NCBI GenBank assembly: GCA_016617855.1
Contig: JAECUM010004899.1
Span: forward strand, 17,502 to 81,501
Reading direction: 5' to 3'
Source: Megalonaias nervosa
Lineage: Eukaryota > Mollusca > Bivalvia > Unionida > Unionidae
Length of the DNA stretch: 64,000 nt
The notes under the pieces were generated by a model. It was not told where the DNA came from. It did no database searches and worked only from the letters and a program-made list of their open reading frames with translations. The stretch's first letter is position 1; every line of letters starts with the position of its first letter. Shown piece by piece: positions 12,561 through 25,166 of the stretch. The translations under genes were made by a program, and so were the position numbers.

Positions 12561-12599
12561 GTCTGTGACACCCACGAGACCTGAAAGAGAAAGTAGCAC

Positions 12600-15180
12600 A
12601 CACGGCGGAATGGCGATCATAGAAAAAGTGATTGAAATTCATTGATGTATGAGTGATTATAAAACTATTACTTCAAACACTATGTCACCATTTGCTCTTT
12701 TAAATGTAACTTTATTCCTTCCCTATAAATTATATTTTTGTTTGAGTTGTTACGTTTTAGACTACCCTTATTAATGTTTCGATATCTTCAAGTTATACTG
12801 CACTTTAACCGAATGCAATTTCGTGTACTTGCCAACATCAACAACGTTTATTAACCCTTTTTCTTACAGTGACTTTAACAGTCTTATTCACATAACAGAT
12901 GCTTTTTATCATCATTAAGTCAGATTTGTAAATCTGGAATTTTTTAAGCGTCGAATATCTTTTTATATGTTTGAAATAGATAAATTAACAGTTCCGTTAT
13001 CTTGTATTTTATTCATCACATGACTAATGTCGACCACGCTCTGGCCCATCTCAACTTATAAATGGATATGTATGATGTCTCGTGACCGACATTGTAACTT
13101 CTGCAAACTGCCCCTTTCTCTATACAAAATGTGACTATTTAAACAATTTCTCCCAAATAGAAAAAACAAGGTTCTTGGCATAAAGACCTTTCACTTTTAC
13201 ACAAACAATTCTAGTTTGCCATAAAATATTTCTTCATTAATATTAATAAACAAATTAAAATGACATTTGCTTACAACTGGCACAAGAAATTAGATTTAAA
13301 TATTTCCGGTAGGATATCATAGCCTTAAAGACTGTATGTTTTGTGTATTCGTTGCTGATCCATTAATCAATATTATCATTGTTTCCACAAATAGCAAAAC
13401 TGTTAAATGATTTCGTCCCCAAACCGGTATAGATATTTTGATAAATTAACGGAAATAGGAAGAACTTTTACGTTTGTACAAATGACGGTAAACCGAAAAC
13501 CAATATGGCTGCCATTGCTAAAAATATAGTAAACATTTACATGTCAGAAACCATCCCACTAACACATATTTCTGGGCTAACTACCAATGCATTTGGAATG
13601 CTGGCTGATATCATGAATAGCCTCCTGGCTTTAAGCGAGGAGACTTCGGATGCATCCCTTGTCTGCCTGTCAGCGTGCATTGTTAACAACTTAATAATAT
13701 AAAAAAGATGCGCTCTTAACCTTAGCTCAAACTGCGGCATCTTACGTATCTGGTAAACATGTTACCCAATGAATCGGTCAGTTAGCATTTAGTTCTTTGT
13801 AGTAATACAATCGCAGTCCACCATCCAACTAAATATCACTTTTGTATACAATGCATACATGTCAAAACACTTTATGAATCTATACAAGACGTCCACTTTT
13901 TGATGCTACGGTGGATGTCAAAATTAGAACGACAGGGACAAATGATGTAAGGAAAAAATATTTCATTTTTCTGTTTCGCCCAGGTGTTGTCCACAAGTCT
14001 GTTATAAGCAAGGGTTATCGCTGATCGGAAACGTGCAACCCGGTTTTTTCATTTCCATGTTTGAATAAACAAAATATTAAATATTAAAATAAAATAATAA
14101 GGCCTCAACTTCATATAAGTCCGTATCATAGGAAAGAAGAAGGGGTTTCATCCTAACCTTATAAATGCGAGAACATGCCGAAAATAGCTAATTATCGTTT
14201 TGTCTATACAAGAAGTTGACACAATAAAACAATTGTTATTTTTGTAAGAATATTTTAACCTTTGGGATTATACCGTCCCAGATGACATATTACGAAAAAA
14301 TCTATTTCAAGACAGGAATTTAACATTTGTGAGCCAGACTTTGTCTACTCGAAATGCAGTTTTCGTAGAAGTCTAAACCATTTAGTTCAATGCATCATCA
14401 ACGCCTGAAGCATCAATTTATAGAACATCAGTTTCTGGTTTTGTACCATGTAATTACAGTAAATTCCGCATATGACAATCTCGATAGCAACGTTATATTG
14501 GTCTAAATGACACACATCAAAATCAGTTCTCCCCCCTTTGCTCTTCAAGATTGATTCCAAATCAAATCTATAAAGGACATTCAAAAAACAATATGCATTG
14601 TTTCATCATGGAGGGGCCACCTTCGTGTCAGATAGGAACTTCTTACCTTTGCATGCTTGTAGGAGTTATTGTTCATGTCAATTATTATTAGACTTTCTAA
14701 ACGATCTCTACAGATATAATAATAATCAATCATGTTTATGCAATCAGAATCCTCAGACAGTTGTAATAGTAATCATGTGACCATGAGCAAAATCAAACTT
14801 TTCATTGAGTCTGTTCACTGTTAATATTGAAGTGGCAAAGCAAACATGCCTTGATATACAGTAAGAGTGGTCATTATTCGGATACTTCCGTACATTAAGG
14901 ACACTTTATTCAGATGCAAAATGTCTCGTTGACCAGTAACAATTACTATCTTTTGCGTAATAATATTGGACATATCAGGGGCCACACAGTTTAACCATGA
15001 CGAAAAATGCATAGTGACCAGTTAAATGTATTATAGAATTATCAATTTGCCTCCATACCAAAGTACGTTTTGAGTATACTTCTTTAACAGAGAAATGCAT
15101 TTTAGTTAGATCAGATTCTGTACCATATGTATTATTTTACTGTATGTATGGTAGAATCAAATATCTACCCAATAAAGTCA
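12600..15180. other. Intergenic or intronic DNA
   Basis: No supported gene. It may be an intron or 5' flank of the GT31 gene, because a splice acceptor lies at 15193-15194. Confidence 0.4.
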
Positions 15181-15194
15181 TTTTTCTTTTTTAG
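15181..15194 (+). promoter_or_regulatory. Probable splice acceptor of the GT31 coding exon
   Basis: A run of tttttcttttttag ends in AG at 15193-15194, 77 bases before the GT31 start codon. This suggests an upstream non-coding exon. Confidence 0.5.
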
Positions 15195-15271
15195 ATACTT
15201 CTTTAACGCCTGCCTTGACGACGTTGAGAAATTTTGGTTGAACGAATTTACGGCGAAAAGACAACCATGAA

Positions 15272-16782
15272 ATGGCATCCGATACAAAACTGCCATGTAC
15301 AAATTCAAGAAAGATTAGAGCCAATCGCGAGCAAAAGTCCAATAACACGTACGTTGGTCCTGTACCCAAAACGGACAATATTTTGAACAGATTTTTGTCA
15401 GCGGCGACAACACAGTGGATTTTACGGCACATCCTTGTGGTCACGGTATTTCTGGGGATATTTTGCATTATTATGAGCATATTTTACACATCAACATTAA
15501 ATCACATTGGTGTCATCCGGCCGCGTGCTATTAATCTTCAAAGACTCTCATGGTCACAGTATGGTCCAAAACCTATCGCAAGTAATAACGGAAACTCGAT
15601 CATAATTGCTACAAATGTTACTACACATAACCATCAACCTCTGAAATATCATTTAACTACATTTACTGGAGTCAACTTTTCAAGATCTCGACATACCAAA
15701 ACTCAATATCCTTTAACATTAGACACGCCATATTTACTATCAAATCCATACTTATGCAAGTCTGTGACAAATATATCAGTTCTAGCGATAGTTCACACAG
15801 CACCAGATCATTTTGAGAGGCGTGATGTCATCAGAAGAACATGGACTAATAATTCATACTTTCATCACCTCGGGTCAGTCAGGATTTTGTTTCTACTGGG
15901 TACAGTTCTTGTTAATGCAACCCATAAAAAATTGTGGATGAATTCAAAAAGCATGGGGATATTGTACAAGGGAATTTTATTGATTCTTATAGAAATCTTA
16001 CACATAAAGGGGTCATGGGATACAAGTGGATATCAGAGAATTGTATGAATGTGAAGATGATTATAAAAACCGATGATGATGTAGTTGTGGATACATACAA
16101 ATTGCTAAGTGAATATATTCCAAAACTTTCTGGTAGAACACGATACATTCTTTGTAACCATATTGCCACTGACACTATGCCAATTATACGAGAAACTAAA
16201 AGTAAATGGTACGTTGATTCGGATCTTTTCAGAGGACACAAGTTTTATCCACGATACTGTAGTGGGTTCGGTGTAATTATATCTACGGATATAATCCCTT
16301 TTCTCTACAGGGCTGCGTATTTAACGCCATTCTTCTGGGTTGATGACGTCTATCTTTATGGAATGTTACCATCCAAAGTCAAAGAAGTAGCATATATCTC
16401 ACTCGCCGGGAATTTTTCTTTGAATTTTAAGGCAGGACTGGAATGTATCGAAAATAATACAAAACAATGTCCCTTTCTGATATCCGGTGGAGGCACACCA
16501 GACGAAGTGGTAAAGGTATGGAATGCGATGGGAAAGGCCTATAAAAGAACATTAAAAATAAATCTGAACGAGTCAAATACCCTGTTTGAAAGTGATGATA
16601 ATACTAAAACTAGCGCCATCGGTCAAGGCAAAAATGACTCGGATAACAATCAAATGTCAATTCAATCGAATGTGCAGACAAACAAAGAACAAACCAAAGC
16701 TGCCATTACAAACAGAGCACAAATACCAGCAAATAAAACACAACAGACCAACGCAGGAACACGTAACACAGCACCGGTTTAA
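15272..16782 (+). pseudogene. GT31 glycosyltransferase (beta-1,3-GalT/GlcNAcT-like), one frame break
   Basis: Type II Golgi enzyme that would add galactose or GlcNAc in beta-1,3 linkage from a UDP-sugar. The first frame (15272 to about 15935) has a ~50-residue cytosolic head, one membrane span (residues ~53-73, LVVTVFLGIFCIIMS), a stem with N-glycosylation sites, and the GT31 block ISVLAIVHTAP..RRDVIRRTW. The family continues in the next frame (from about 15934) with EFKKHGDIVQGNFIDSYRNL, the metal-binding DDD in KTDDDVVVD, CSGFGV and WVDDVYLYG. The frame change falls at a run of six A near 15927-15932, so it could be an assembly error in a working gene or a true mutation. The final ~90 residues are Asn/Gln/Thr-rich and unlike the family. 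Single-exon coding is common for this family. The acceptor substrate cannot be assigned. Confidence 0.85.
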
Positions 16783-16906
16783 ATCGATTCCGGGACAAAG
16801 AAAAGTACAAAGGAAAATAGAAACAATACAAACGTTGGGTGAAACGAACATGGGAACGGAAAGAGTATTAATGCAGCAGGAAGCATTCAAGTCATTAGTG
16901 TCGTAG

Positions 16907-19900
16907 AGTTTTGTGCATGTCTGTTCGAATGACCGTATGTATGTGCGTATGTATGAGTGGATACAGTTCTGTTGCAGATTTAGCATGTTCAAATCAAGTT
17001 CATGAGCAGTAAATATTATTATCAAAATTCTATACAATTATCAATTAATTGCTTGCATTTTTAGAGAATGGATACTTCATGAGTTTTGCACGTAGCAATT
17101 ATTACAGTACATGTTTACTTTCAAGAAATGAACATTAGGACTGGACCTAATTCCATTAATACTGCATTTTCTGAAATCTGCAACACAACTAACCGATCAT
17201 TTAACAGTAAACTACTGCCGTACGAACGTGGTATTAAAATCGTACTACTGAATTAACGCGAACTGAGTGAAAGTTACGATTGTCGTACCAATAAATACAT
17301 ATATTTCTAGCATCATGCTGAGCATAGTAGCACGCAACATCTGAACTCGCAAATAAAGTATAAATCAAAAATGATATACACACATAGGGAGAAATACCAT
17401 TTCTTTTCGAAATAACCAAAATAAAATAGTGAGCAGTGTACTCGGACGAATAATATGTAATAGTATAACATCTAATTTATTTAAAGGAATGACTGCATCT
17501 ATCTCCATTTACATACTATAATCACAATTATAGAATAATGTACTATTACCACTCTATGGTCTAACCTATGCAATAGAAGCGAAAACCAACAATTTTTTAA
17601 AACAATTCAACAGATAATTTATTTTCATTGAAAATGCAAAGTAAAAATTTGCAAAGAACTTACAGTATTGCTAATTAAATACCAAATAATTCTAAAAGTT
17701 CTATCACAAGTCCAAATGTTTAAAGTTCCAATTGAATTCCAGTGGTATTCCAAATAAATTCCGATATTGAATGTGTAGATGTGCCTTTAGTCTCGAACGT
17801 CTTAATGTGCTAATGGCCTGGAATATGGTGATGTGTTAAATATTTTTTGATGTATCATAATAACATAGTCCCAGATGTACTTGTCAGCATTAACTATAAT
17901 TCAAATCAATGTTTTAATCCAAGAATATTATTTATCAATTTGCAATTTGTAGTGAATAATAATTTGAATACATAACTCCAACCAAATTAAAAGCTGAACA
18001 CAACAATGCGACTATTTCTGCTTCAGATGCTAAGGCTGAATGAATAATCTCAATGTAAACAAGATTATATACCCCTCTACCTGACCTAGGTCACAATTGC
18101 CATTTTCTGAAAATACTCTATCAACTTAATGAGAAATTTCCATTCTAGAGGTTTGTAAGGTCAGACTCAAGACTGTATCTTTATATAAAACTGAAGAGAA
18201 CATGTTTGCTATCAATAATGACTATCTAATCTATTCCAGTAGGGCAAATATTAGCCATGTATTATGTTGTTTACGAAAATTAATGTCACTGGTCAGGTAC
18301 ACTATTAACTTGATTTTGGACAAGGTCAAGTACAAAATACACATATACATAACATAATCATTAGGAAACGCCAACGAACAATACAAACTAAATATACAAA
18401 AGGGTACATGGCCTTGTTGCTTATCAACTAGATTTGCATTGATGGTGTAATGAGAGGATTTGGACACACACATTTATAGAACTACTTAGCAAGGTCAGTA
18501 CAATTTCTGACGTGATAAAAAGCAAAGGATATTTACATATATATTATTGGGGCAATGCCAGTGTTTGTAAAACTAACAAACGTTGATAAATGAAACACGA
18601 ACAAGCAGACAAACAAAAGCTAATAGGAGAGAAATTATTTCATCTGCTGCGAGACGCCGAAACAAAAAGATAGACACGCAATGCAGTAATAGTTGATACA
18701 ATCAAATAAGCGGAGTGTACATTTATATTCACGTTGAGCATAAATCACAGTAATAGCAACTGCCTGAACTAAGTTGATATTTTGTCACGAATATCTAAAT
18801 CAAAGGTTGAATGGATCAATGCTTACTTTTTGCAAAATATTGTAAATATTTGAGTTCACCTTAGTACCTAAAGCTTCTTACATAAAAGGAACATTCAAAG
18901 ATACCTCGCGTACCATAAATCTCGCATATCCAAACAAAGAAACAGAAAACGAATATAATTGCATGTAAAAGCAAAATTAGAATCATTCATCAGACGGATG
19001 ATAAAACCTGACACATACTCGCGCAAAAAAAATAAAAAGAGAAAGGAAAAATAAGTAATAGAGCAAACCTTTTAAACGCATAGGGTCGGACTTTACACTG
19101 CTTTAAAAAAGTGTGAATGAATATGACATCTCAGTAATAAGGGAATAAAAGACGTGCTGATAAAGACCTTAAAGAAGTTACATTGACAGGAGAAAGATAA
19201 GCATGTAAATATATTGCTTATAGTTCATAAAAAAGAACAATACCATAATGTTGGAATGAGTTCTAGCAAAATATGTATGATCGCAAGTAAGCAAATATAA
19301 TGGAAAGAAATACATGTGCAAATAAATTCTTTTATTTGTTTAATTCATCGGAAAAACTTTTATAGCATGTTATATTGTAGATAACTTGATAGACGCAATC
19401 CATGTATAGGAATCAGTTATCAAATTTAGAAATTATGATCATCATTTGCGATTTGGTAAGCATCATTATGCCGTAAACATATTGTATCAGCGGCTCACCA
19501 CAAAATTGTAAAGCGCTGAAAATCAAACCAGTACATATAATGGATAAACAGTAGATCGGACAATGATCACATTTAAGCAACAACATCCTGTCTATGTATG
19601 TATGTCAATACAATTCGCTCATTTTACAAACAAATGGTTTTACGGATGTTCTGATTGAACACAGATGTATCATAACTACCTTAGTAGGACAGCGGTGCAA
19701 GTCACCAATATACTGATAAAAGGGAAACCAACGGTATTCCCAGATGAAAAGTGAAAGTAATTTAGCTCAACGAATATAATCCGAATTGGTGACAATATCA
19801 TGTTAATATAGACACCCATAACTTTACAGAGGGTACAGAGATCCCGTACATAGAGATCGTAATTTGAATTTCAATTCTCCAAACATGCATTGATCTATTT

Positions 19901-20247
19901 ATTCATAATTTGTCATGTCGTGGCAGTCATCTGCATTTCAACATACCTGTGAAAAAATGTTCCAATTGATCAGGCAAAAATAAAATACCCAACAACGATG
20001 CCAGAAAAGAATTCCACGTGGAAAGTTTCGTGATGGATGGCAAGGAAATAACTCTTAAAAGAACGATTTGTGTTATAAATACCTCTAAGCTCATGGGAGA
20101 TTATCTTTAGCACGTGACTAAAAGCTTAACTGATGAGACATTTTCAGAAAAACTTAAACATTTTGCCACTGTGCAGTCTAAATTAGTACACAGCTAGTTT
20201 TGATAGATTCAATGGAACAGTTGCACCAAAGGAATGTTTTACTTATG
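16907..20247. other. AT-rich intergenic DNA
   Basis: No supported gene, element or RNA. Only short random ORFs occur. Confidence 0.55.
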
Positions 20248-20381
20248 TGTTACGTATATGTAATTTAATTACTTGTGTGTTAGTTTTAAATTTTTTAAAT
20301 TTTATTTTTATTTCATTACATGTTATTGTAATGATAACTTTATTCACTGGGTTTGGCATTTTCCCGGAAAATTCAGTTCAG
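20248..20381 (+). repeat. 5' LTR with a large internal deletion
   Basis: Starts tgttacgtatatgtaattta, matching the 3' LTR start at 25167, and stays homologous to ttcagttcag near 20380. It then jumps directly to the primer-binding site. About 0.8 kb of LTR present in the 3' copy is missing, so the promoter and end needed for integration are incomplete. Confidence 0.85.
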
Positions 20382-20383
20382 AG

Positions 20384-20401
20384 CCTAGGCTCGTCCGGGA
20401 T
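20384..20401 (+). other. Primer-binding site, tRNA-Pro type
   Basis: ggctcgtccgggat at 20388-20401 equals the last 14 bases of the classical retroviral tRNA-Pro primer site. It sits right after the LTR remnant, where minus-strand priming should occur. Confidence 0.75.
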
Positions 20402-20538
20402 ATATGAATTGTGGCTAAAATATTTCAGAAAATTGTTTTTTGAAATTAAATTCCCCAAGTTTTCAGAATATTTTCAATCCCAAGTACTATTTCACATTTT
20501 GTTTGAAATCTTTAGTGGAATCGACAGGCTTTTTCCCA

Positions 20539-20974
20539 ATGTCATCCAATGTGGAGATCTTTCTTTCAGATCCTACTCAGGAGCAGTTGGATTGTTTGAA
20601 AAAAGAAGAATTGCTTGAACTTGCCAGAAAATACGATCTTTCTAAGGCAAAACTTCTTTAACGAAGCAAGAAAAAAAAACCCAAACATTTTGATCCAGTA
20701 TTTGGTAGAAAAGAATGTTTTGGATAAAAGTGTTTTGGTTTCGATCAGTAGGTCTGTATCAGACTCTGACATAAAAGTAAAGGTATTAAAATTAAAATAC
20801 AAGATGGAATTAAGTGTTTAGGAAGCTTGAACTTCAGAAAGAAGAAAATCAAATACAGTTGCAATTTGAAAAAGAGGAGAGAGAGAAACAAATGCAGTTA
20901 CAATTTAAGATAGGGGAGAGAGAGAGACAGAGACAGGAGAGAGAGAAAAATAAAGAAATGCAGTTACAATTAGA

Positions 20975-21031
<57 letters not shown>

Positions 21032-21099
21032 AATGCAATTAGACAAAAGAGAGAAAGAATGACAAATGTAATAACAGAAAGAACTAATGCAATTACAAT

Positions 21100-21165
<66 letters not shown>

Positions 21166-21840
21166 GAGAGAAGGATGAGAGGGAATTTCAATAAAATAAT
21201 TAGAGCTGGCAAAAGGAAAACACTCTCTTAGTTTTGATGTTTTAAGACACATCAAGCTAGTACCCCCTTTTCTGAAAAAAGAAGTAGACACATATTTTCC
21301 TTATTTTGAAAAAGTTGCTGAAAGTTTGATGTGGCCAAGGGAGTACTGGACTCTAGTCTTACAATGTGTACTTACTGGTAGAGCTCGTGATATTTACATT
21401 TCACTGTCACCACAGCAGAGTGCTGACTGTGATGTGGTTAAAGATTGTATCTTGAAGGGTTATGACTTAGTCCCTGAGGCTTATTGGCAAAAATTCAGGA
21501 ATTCTAGAAAATCAACTGACCAGACGTATGTCGAATTTGCATGGGAAAAAAGCACAACAATTTGATATGTGGTGCTCTTCTAGAAAGGTTAACACAGATT
21601 ACGAAAGTCTCAGACAACTCATTTAGTTGAAGAGTTCAAGAACTGCGTCCATAGTGACATTAGTATCTATCTTGACGAGCATAAGATCGAAACCTTGAAA
21701 AATGCTGCTCTTGCTGCTGATGAGTATTTATTAGCTCATAAAGTTTCACTTGTAAGCAAGTCTTTCACTCAGCAGTTATTGGTAAAAAGGTATTTCAGCC
21801 TAATACGAGCCCTTCTGAAACTCAGTCTGGTATAACAAGC
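20539..21840 (+). pseudogene. gag: gag (capsid region), broken
   Basis: Starts at ATG 20539 (MSSNVEIFLSDPTQEQLDCL) with a helical N-terminus. A frameshift follows at about 20660, then a Glu/Arg/Gln-rich coiled region (MQLQ...EREKQ) invaded by (GT)n and long (GA)n tracts at 20978-21029 and 21098-21158 that read as Arg-Glu repeats. The capsid core follows: VLQCVLTGRARDIYISLS and DLVPEAYWQKFRN at 21326-21565, with frameshifts after it. This capsid resembles the Gmr1-type gag from which, by published work, the vertebrate SCAN domain derives. Confidence 0.75.
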
Positions 21841-21854
21841 TTGATTCAAAATCC

Positions 21855-21914
21855 ATGTCTCCTCCCAAGTGTACCTATTGCAAGAAAAAAGGACACGTTA
21901 TTTCTGATTGCTTC
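21855..21914 (+). pseudogene. gag: gag zinc knuckle (CCHC)
   Basis: CTYCKKKGHVISDC fits C-x2-C-x4-H-x4-C, the nucleocapsid RNA-binding motif. It marks the 3' end of gag. Confidence 0.9.
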
Positions 21915-22059
21915 AAATTGAAATATAAGCATCAGAATCAAGACAGACCTATCCCAAATGCTCTTTTTTCTAAGAGGTTGAGGTCACGGTCATGTATTGA
22001 AAGCAATATATTTTTTGGGTCTCATAAACCTCAGTCTGATTTTATTATGGAGAATTATG

Positions 22060-22454
22060 AACCATTCATGTCGAAGGGTTCTATATCACTCTTGGGTGAT
22101 TTGGCCAATCCTATCCCTATTAAAATTTTAAGGGATACAGGAGATTCTCAGAGTCTTTGATTATCAGGTACTTTGCCTTTTTCTGAGAAGTCTTCTTCAA
22201 ATGAGAGTGTTCTCATTCAGGGAGTAGAATGCGGCCTTGTTAATGTTCATTTCCATTGTATAAATTTGTCATCAGACTTAGTTTCAGGACCTGTGACAGT
22301 CGGAACAGTGGATTCTTTACCCGTTGAGGGCATTCATTTCTTCCTAGGCAACGACCTAGCTGGAGGCAAGGTTGTGGTTAATCCACTTGTAACTGACAAG
22401 CCTTCTTTGGATCAGAAAGTTGATCCTATTGAAAAAGAATTCCCTGATTTATAG
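22060..22454 (+). pseudogene. Aspartic protease region
   Basis: ILRDTGDSQSL near 22118-22156 carries the D-T-G active site in the setting usual for retroelement proteases. An in-frame stop follows at 22158-22160, and the rest of the protease fold (with FFLGNDLAGG..V near 22340) continues to 22454. It would cleave the gag-pol polyprotein if intact. Confidence 0.7.
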
Positions 22455-22478
22455 CCAGCTTCTGCAGTTACTAGAGCT

Positions 22479-23328
22479 ATGGCAAAGAAAGCTCTTGAGA
22501 ATGATTTTGATAAGGAAAGTATTCCTTTAGCTGACACATGCATTGGCCACGCCTTTGATAAGGTCACTTTCACTCCTTGTTTGGATCAATCAAAAGGTAT
22601 TGATCACAGTGATCCTCTTTTAACTATTCATTCTCTTTTTTCTAATCAGGGTGACAAACGACAATCACTTGTCGTTGAACAGGAAAAAGATCCTGATATT
22701 AGTGAAACTGAAGCCACTGAAGTACCAGTCTGTTATTTCATTGAAAATGGAAATCTTAGGAGAATATGGAGACCTCCCGAGGTTGCTGCTGGTGACGAGT
22801 GGTCAGTGACCTATCAGATTGTAGTTCCAAATTGTTACAGACAGGAAATACTTACTCTGGCCCATGAAACTCCTTTGGCTGGTAATTTAGGGATTATTAA
22901 GACTGATCACAAGATCTTGACTTACTTTTATTAGCCAAAAATCAAAAGTGATGTTTGTAAATACTGTTGATCTTGTCATCCTTGTCAAATGGTAGGAAAA
23001 CCCAATCAGAAAGATATCTAAGGCTCATCTGCAACCTATTCCTGCATTTGAGGAACAATTTAGTAGAATGTTCGTAGATTGTGTTGGTCCCTTACCTAAG
23101 ACCAAGTCAGACAACCAATACTTGTTGACCATTATGTGTGCGTCAACAAGATTCCCAGAGGCAATTCCTTTGAGGAATATTAAAACTAAAACTATACTAA
23201 AAGCTTTGATAACATTTTTTACTCAATTTGGCCTTCCCAAATCTGTCCAATCTGGTGAAAGGTCAAATTTTATGTCTGGAATTTTCCAGCCAGTTATGCT
23301 TGAATATGGCACTCAGCAATTCAAGTGA
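22479..23328 (+). pseudogene. Integrase, upstream of RT, inactivated
   Basis: YRQEILTLAHETPLAGNLG at about 22836 is the start of the HHCC zinc domain, with the second His position reading N, followed by C-x-x-C pairs interrupted by stops near 22935-23020. The catalytic core follows at 23068: MFVDCVGPLPKTKSDNQYLL with the first Asp, then VQSGERSNF, where the family has a second Asp but this copy has Gly. The C-terminus is lost after 23328. Its position before RT is the diagnostic feature of the element. Confidence 0.8.
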
Positions 23329-23658
23329 AAAGTGAAATTATGTTTTCACAGAGCTTTAATGGAGAGAACTTTTTGAGTCTTGTAATAGAGTTGTTTCTCT
23401 CTTGCTCATTCTTCAAAACTTTCTTCAAATTAGGTATTACGGCCCTTACAAGGTAAAGAGGAAAATGAATGAGTTAAATTATAATAATAGTACTCTGATC
23501 TAAATAAATTAAGGGAGTACCAATATATTGAGAGAGAAAGCCAGGTAAATCATGCAATTAATTTAGATGTACCTGTCCCTCTCATTGAGGATTTAAGTGA
23601 AGGAATTCAATCGGACATTATTGATTTTGGAGTAACAAATCTTCGGAATTCGGAAATT

Positions 23659-24759
23659 ATGAAAAATCTGGATCAGAAACTTTCACATTTGCAACAACAA
23701 GAAAGGAATGAACTTAAACAGTTATTATTTGAATATGAACACTTATTTCCAGATGTTCCTACTAGGACAGACAAAATTCTTCATGACGTTGAAATTGTGA
23801 ATTCCAAACTTGTGAAACAACACCCATACAGGATGAACCCTCTCAAACAGGAATACTTGAAAAAGGAAATTCAGTATTTGCTGGAGAATGATTTCATAGA
23901 GCTCAGTAAAAGTGACCGGAGTTCACTATGTAAACTTGTTCCGAAATCAGATAAAACTTTCCGTATGTGCACTGATTATTAGAAGGTGAACAGTGTGACA
24001 AAAACAGATACATTTCCATTACCAAGAATCGATGACTGCATTGATAAATTTGGAAATGCCAAGTATGTCACCAAATTTGACCTTCTGAAAGGATTATGGC
24101 AGATTCCACTAACGGAAAGGGCAAAGGAAATTTCGGCATTTGTGATTCCAGATGGACTTTGTCAATATAAAGTGATGCCGTTTGGAATGAAGGGTTCGCC
24201 AAGTACCTTTCAACGTTTGATAAATATGATTACCTCTGGTCTAGATAATTGTGATGCTTACATCGATGATGTCATCATCTACAACGACACCTGGAGAGAA
24301 CATTTAGCAACAATTCGGAAATTCTTTGACAGCCTCACTGATGCAAGCTTGACAATCAATTTATCCAAAAGTGAGCTCTGCAGTGCTTGTGTAACTTTTC
24401 TGGGACATATTGTGGGACATGGACAATGTAAACCTATAGATGCTAAAGTCAAGGTTATCTCTGAATTCCCTGTGCCTGTCAGTAAAAAGCAACTGATGCG
24501 ATTTTTGGGTATGACTGGATACTATCGGAGATTTTGTTCCAATTGTACTAATATTGCTGAACCCCTGACAAATTTATTGAGTAAGAAAACAAAGTTTCAT
24601 TGGACTGAAAAATGTCAGGAGGCTTTTGACAAGTTAAAGGCCATACTTAAATGTGAACCAGTTCTTACAGGTCCAAATTTCACTCGACCATTTAAACTAT
24701 CTGTTGATGCAAGTGATGTTGGGGTTGAAGCAGTATTGATTCAAGAAGATAGAAATTAA
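23659..24759 (+). pseudogene. Ty3-type reverse transcriptase
   Basis: An almost continuous frame. HPYRMNPLKQEYLKKEI opens the fingers; CTDY is followed by an in-frame TAG (about 23980); then FPLPRIDD, VTKFDLLKGLWQIPL (motif A Asp), VMPFGMKGSPSTFQRL, the catalytic YIDDVIIYND, FLGHIVG and the connection region WTEKCQEAFDKLK. Well conserved apart from the single stop. It copies element RNA into DNA. Confidence 0.93.
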
Positions 24760-25020
24760 ATAAAGCACCAAAGAAACTATTCAACAATCGAAAAGGAATG
24801 TTTGGCTTTAATATTGACATTACAGCATTTTGAAGTTTACATTAGTTCAGCTCCTTATCCGATTGTTGTGTTTAGTGATCACAGCCCCCTTCCTCTCATC
24901 GACAAGATGAATAACAAACATCAAAGATTATTATGGTAGAGTTTGTTGGTACAGGAATATAATCTTGACATCAGGCACATCAAGGGAAAAGACAATTTAA
25001 TAGCAGATGCACTTTCCATA
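24760..25020 (+). pseudogene. RNase H domain
   Basis: Continues the RT frame past a stop at 24757-24759: YSTIEKECLALILTLQHFEV, VFSDHSPLPLID and IRHIKGKDNLIADALS carry the usual acidic residues. A second stop follows the HQRLLW stretch near 24938. Confidence 0.85.
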
Positions 25021-25154
25021 CTATTTATAAATATTTTCATGTACAGTTTGTATAATTCATAAGAAATTTTCTTATGTAACTTTTTTCTACCTCATGTATA
25101 ATTAACATATGGTAAAAAGAAAGCTTTATTATATAAATCTTTCTATATCTTTAC

Positions 25155-25166
25155 GGGGGGGGGGAG
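25155..25166 (+). other. Polypurine tract
   Basis: A run of ten G followed by AG sits directly before the 3' LTR, where plus-strand DNA synthesis is primed. Confidence 0.8.

Noticed and set aside
16586..17037. ORFs on both strands at the 3' end of the GT31 gene
   Set aside because: Out-of-frame shadows of the GT31 tail and its 3' flank.
20814..21291. ORFs on both strands reading Arg-Glu or Ser-Leu repeats
   Set aside because: Microsatellite translation; only the plus-strand gag context is meaningful.
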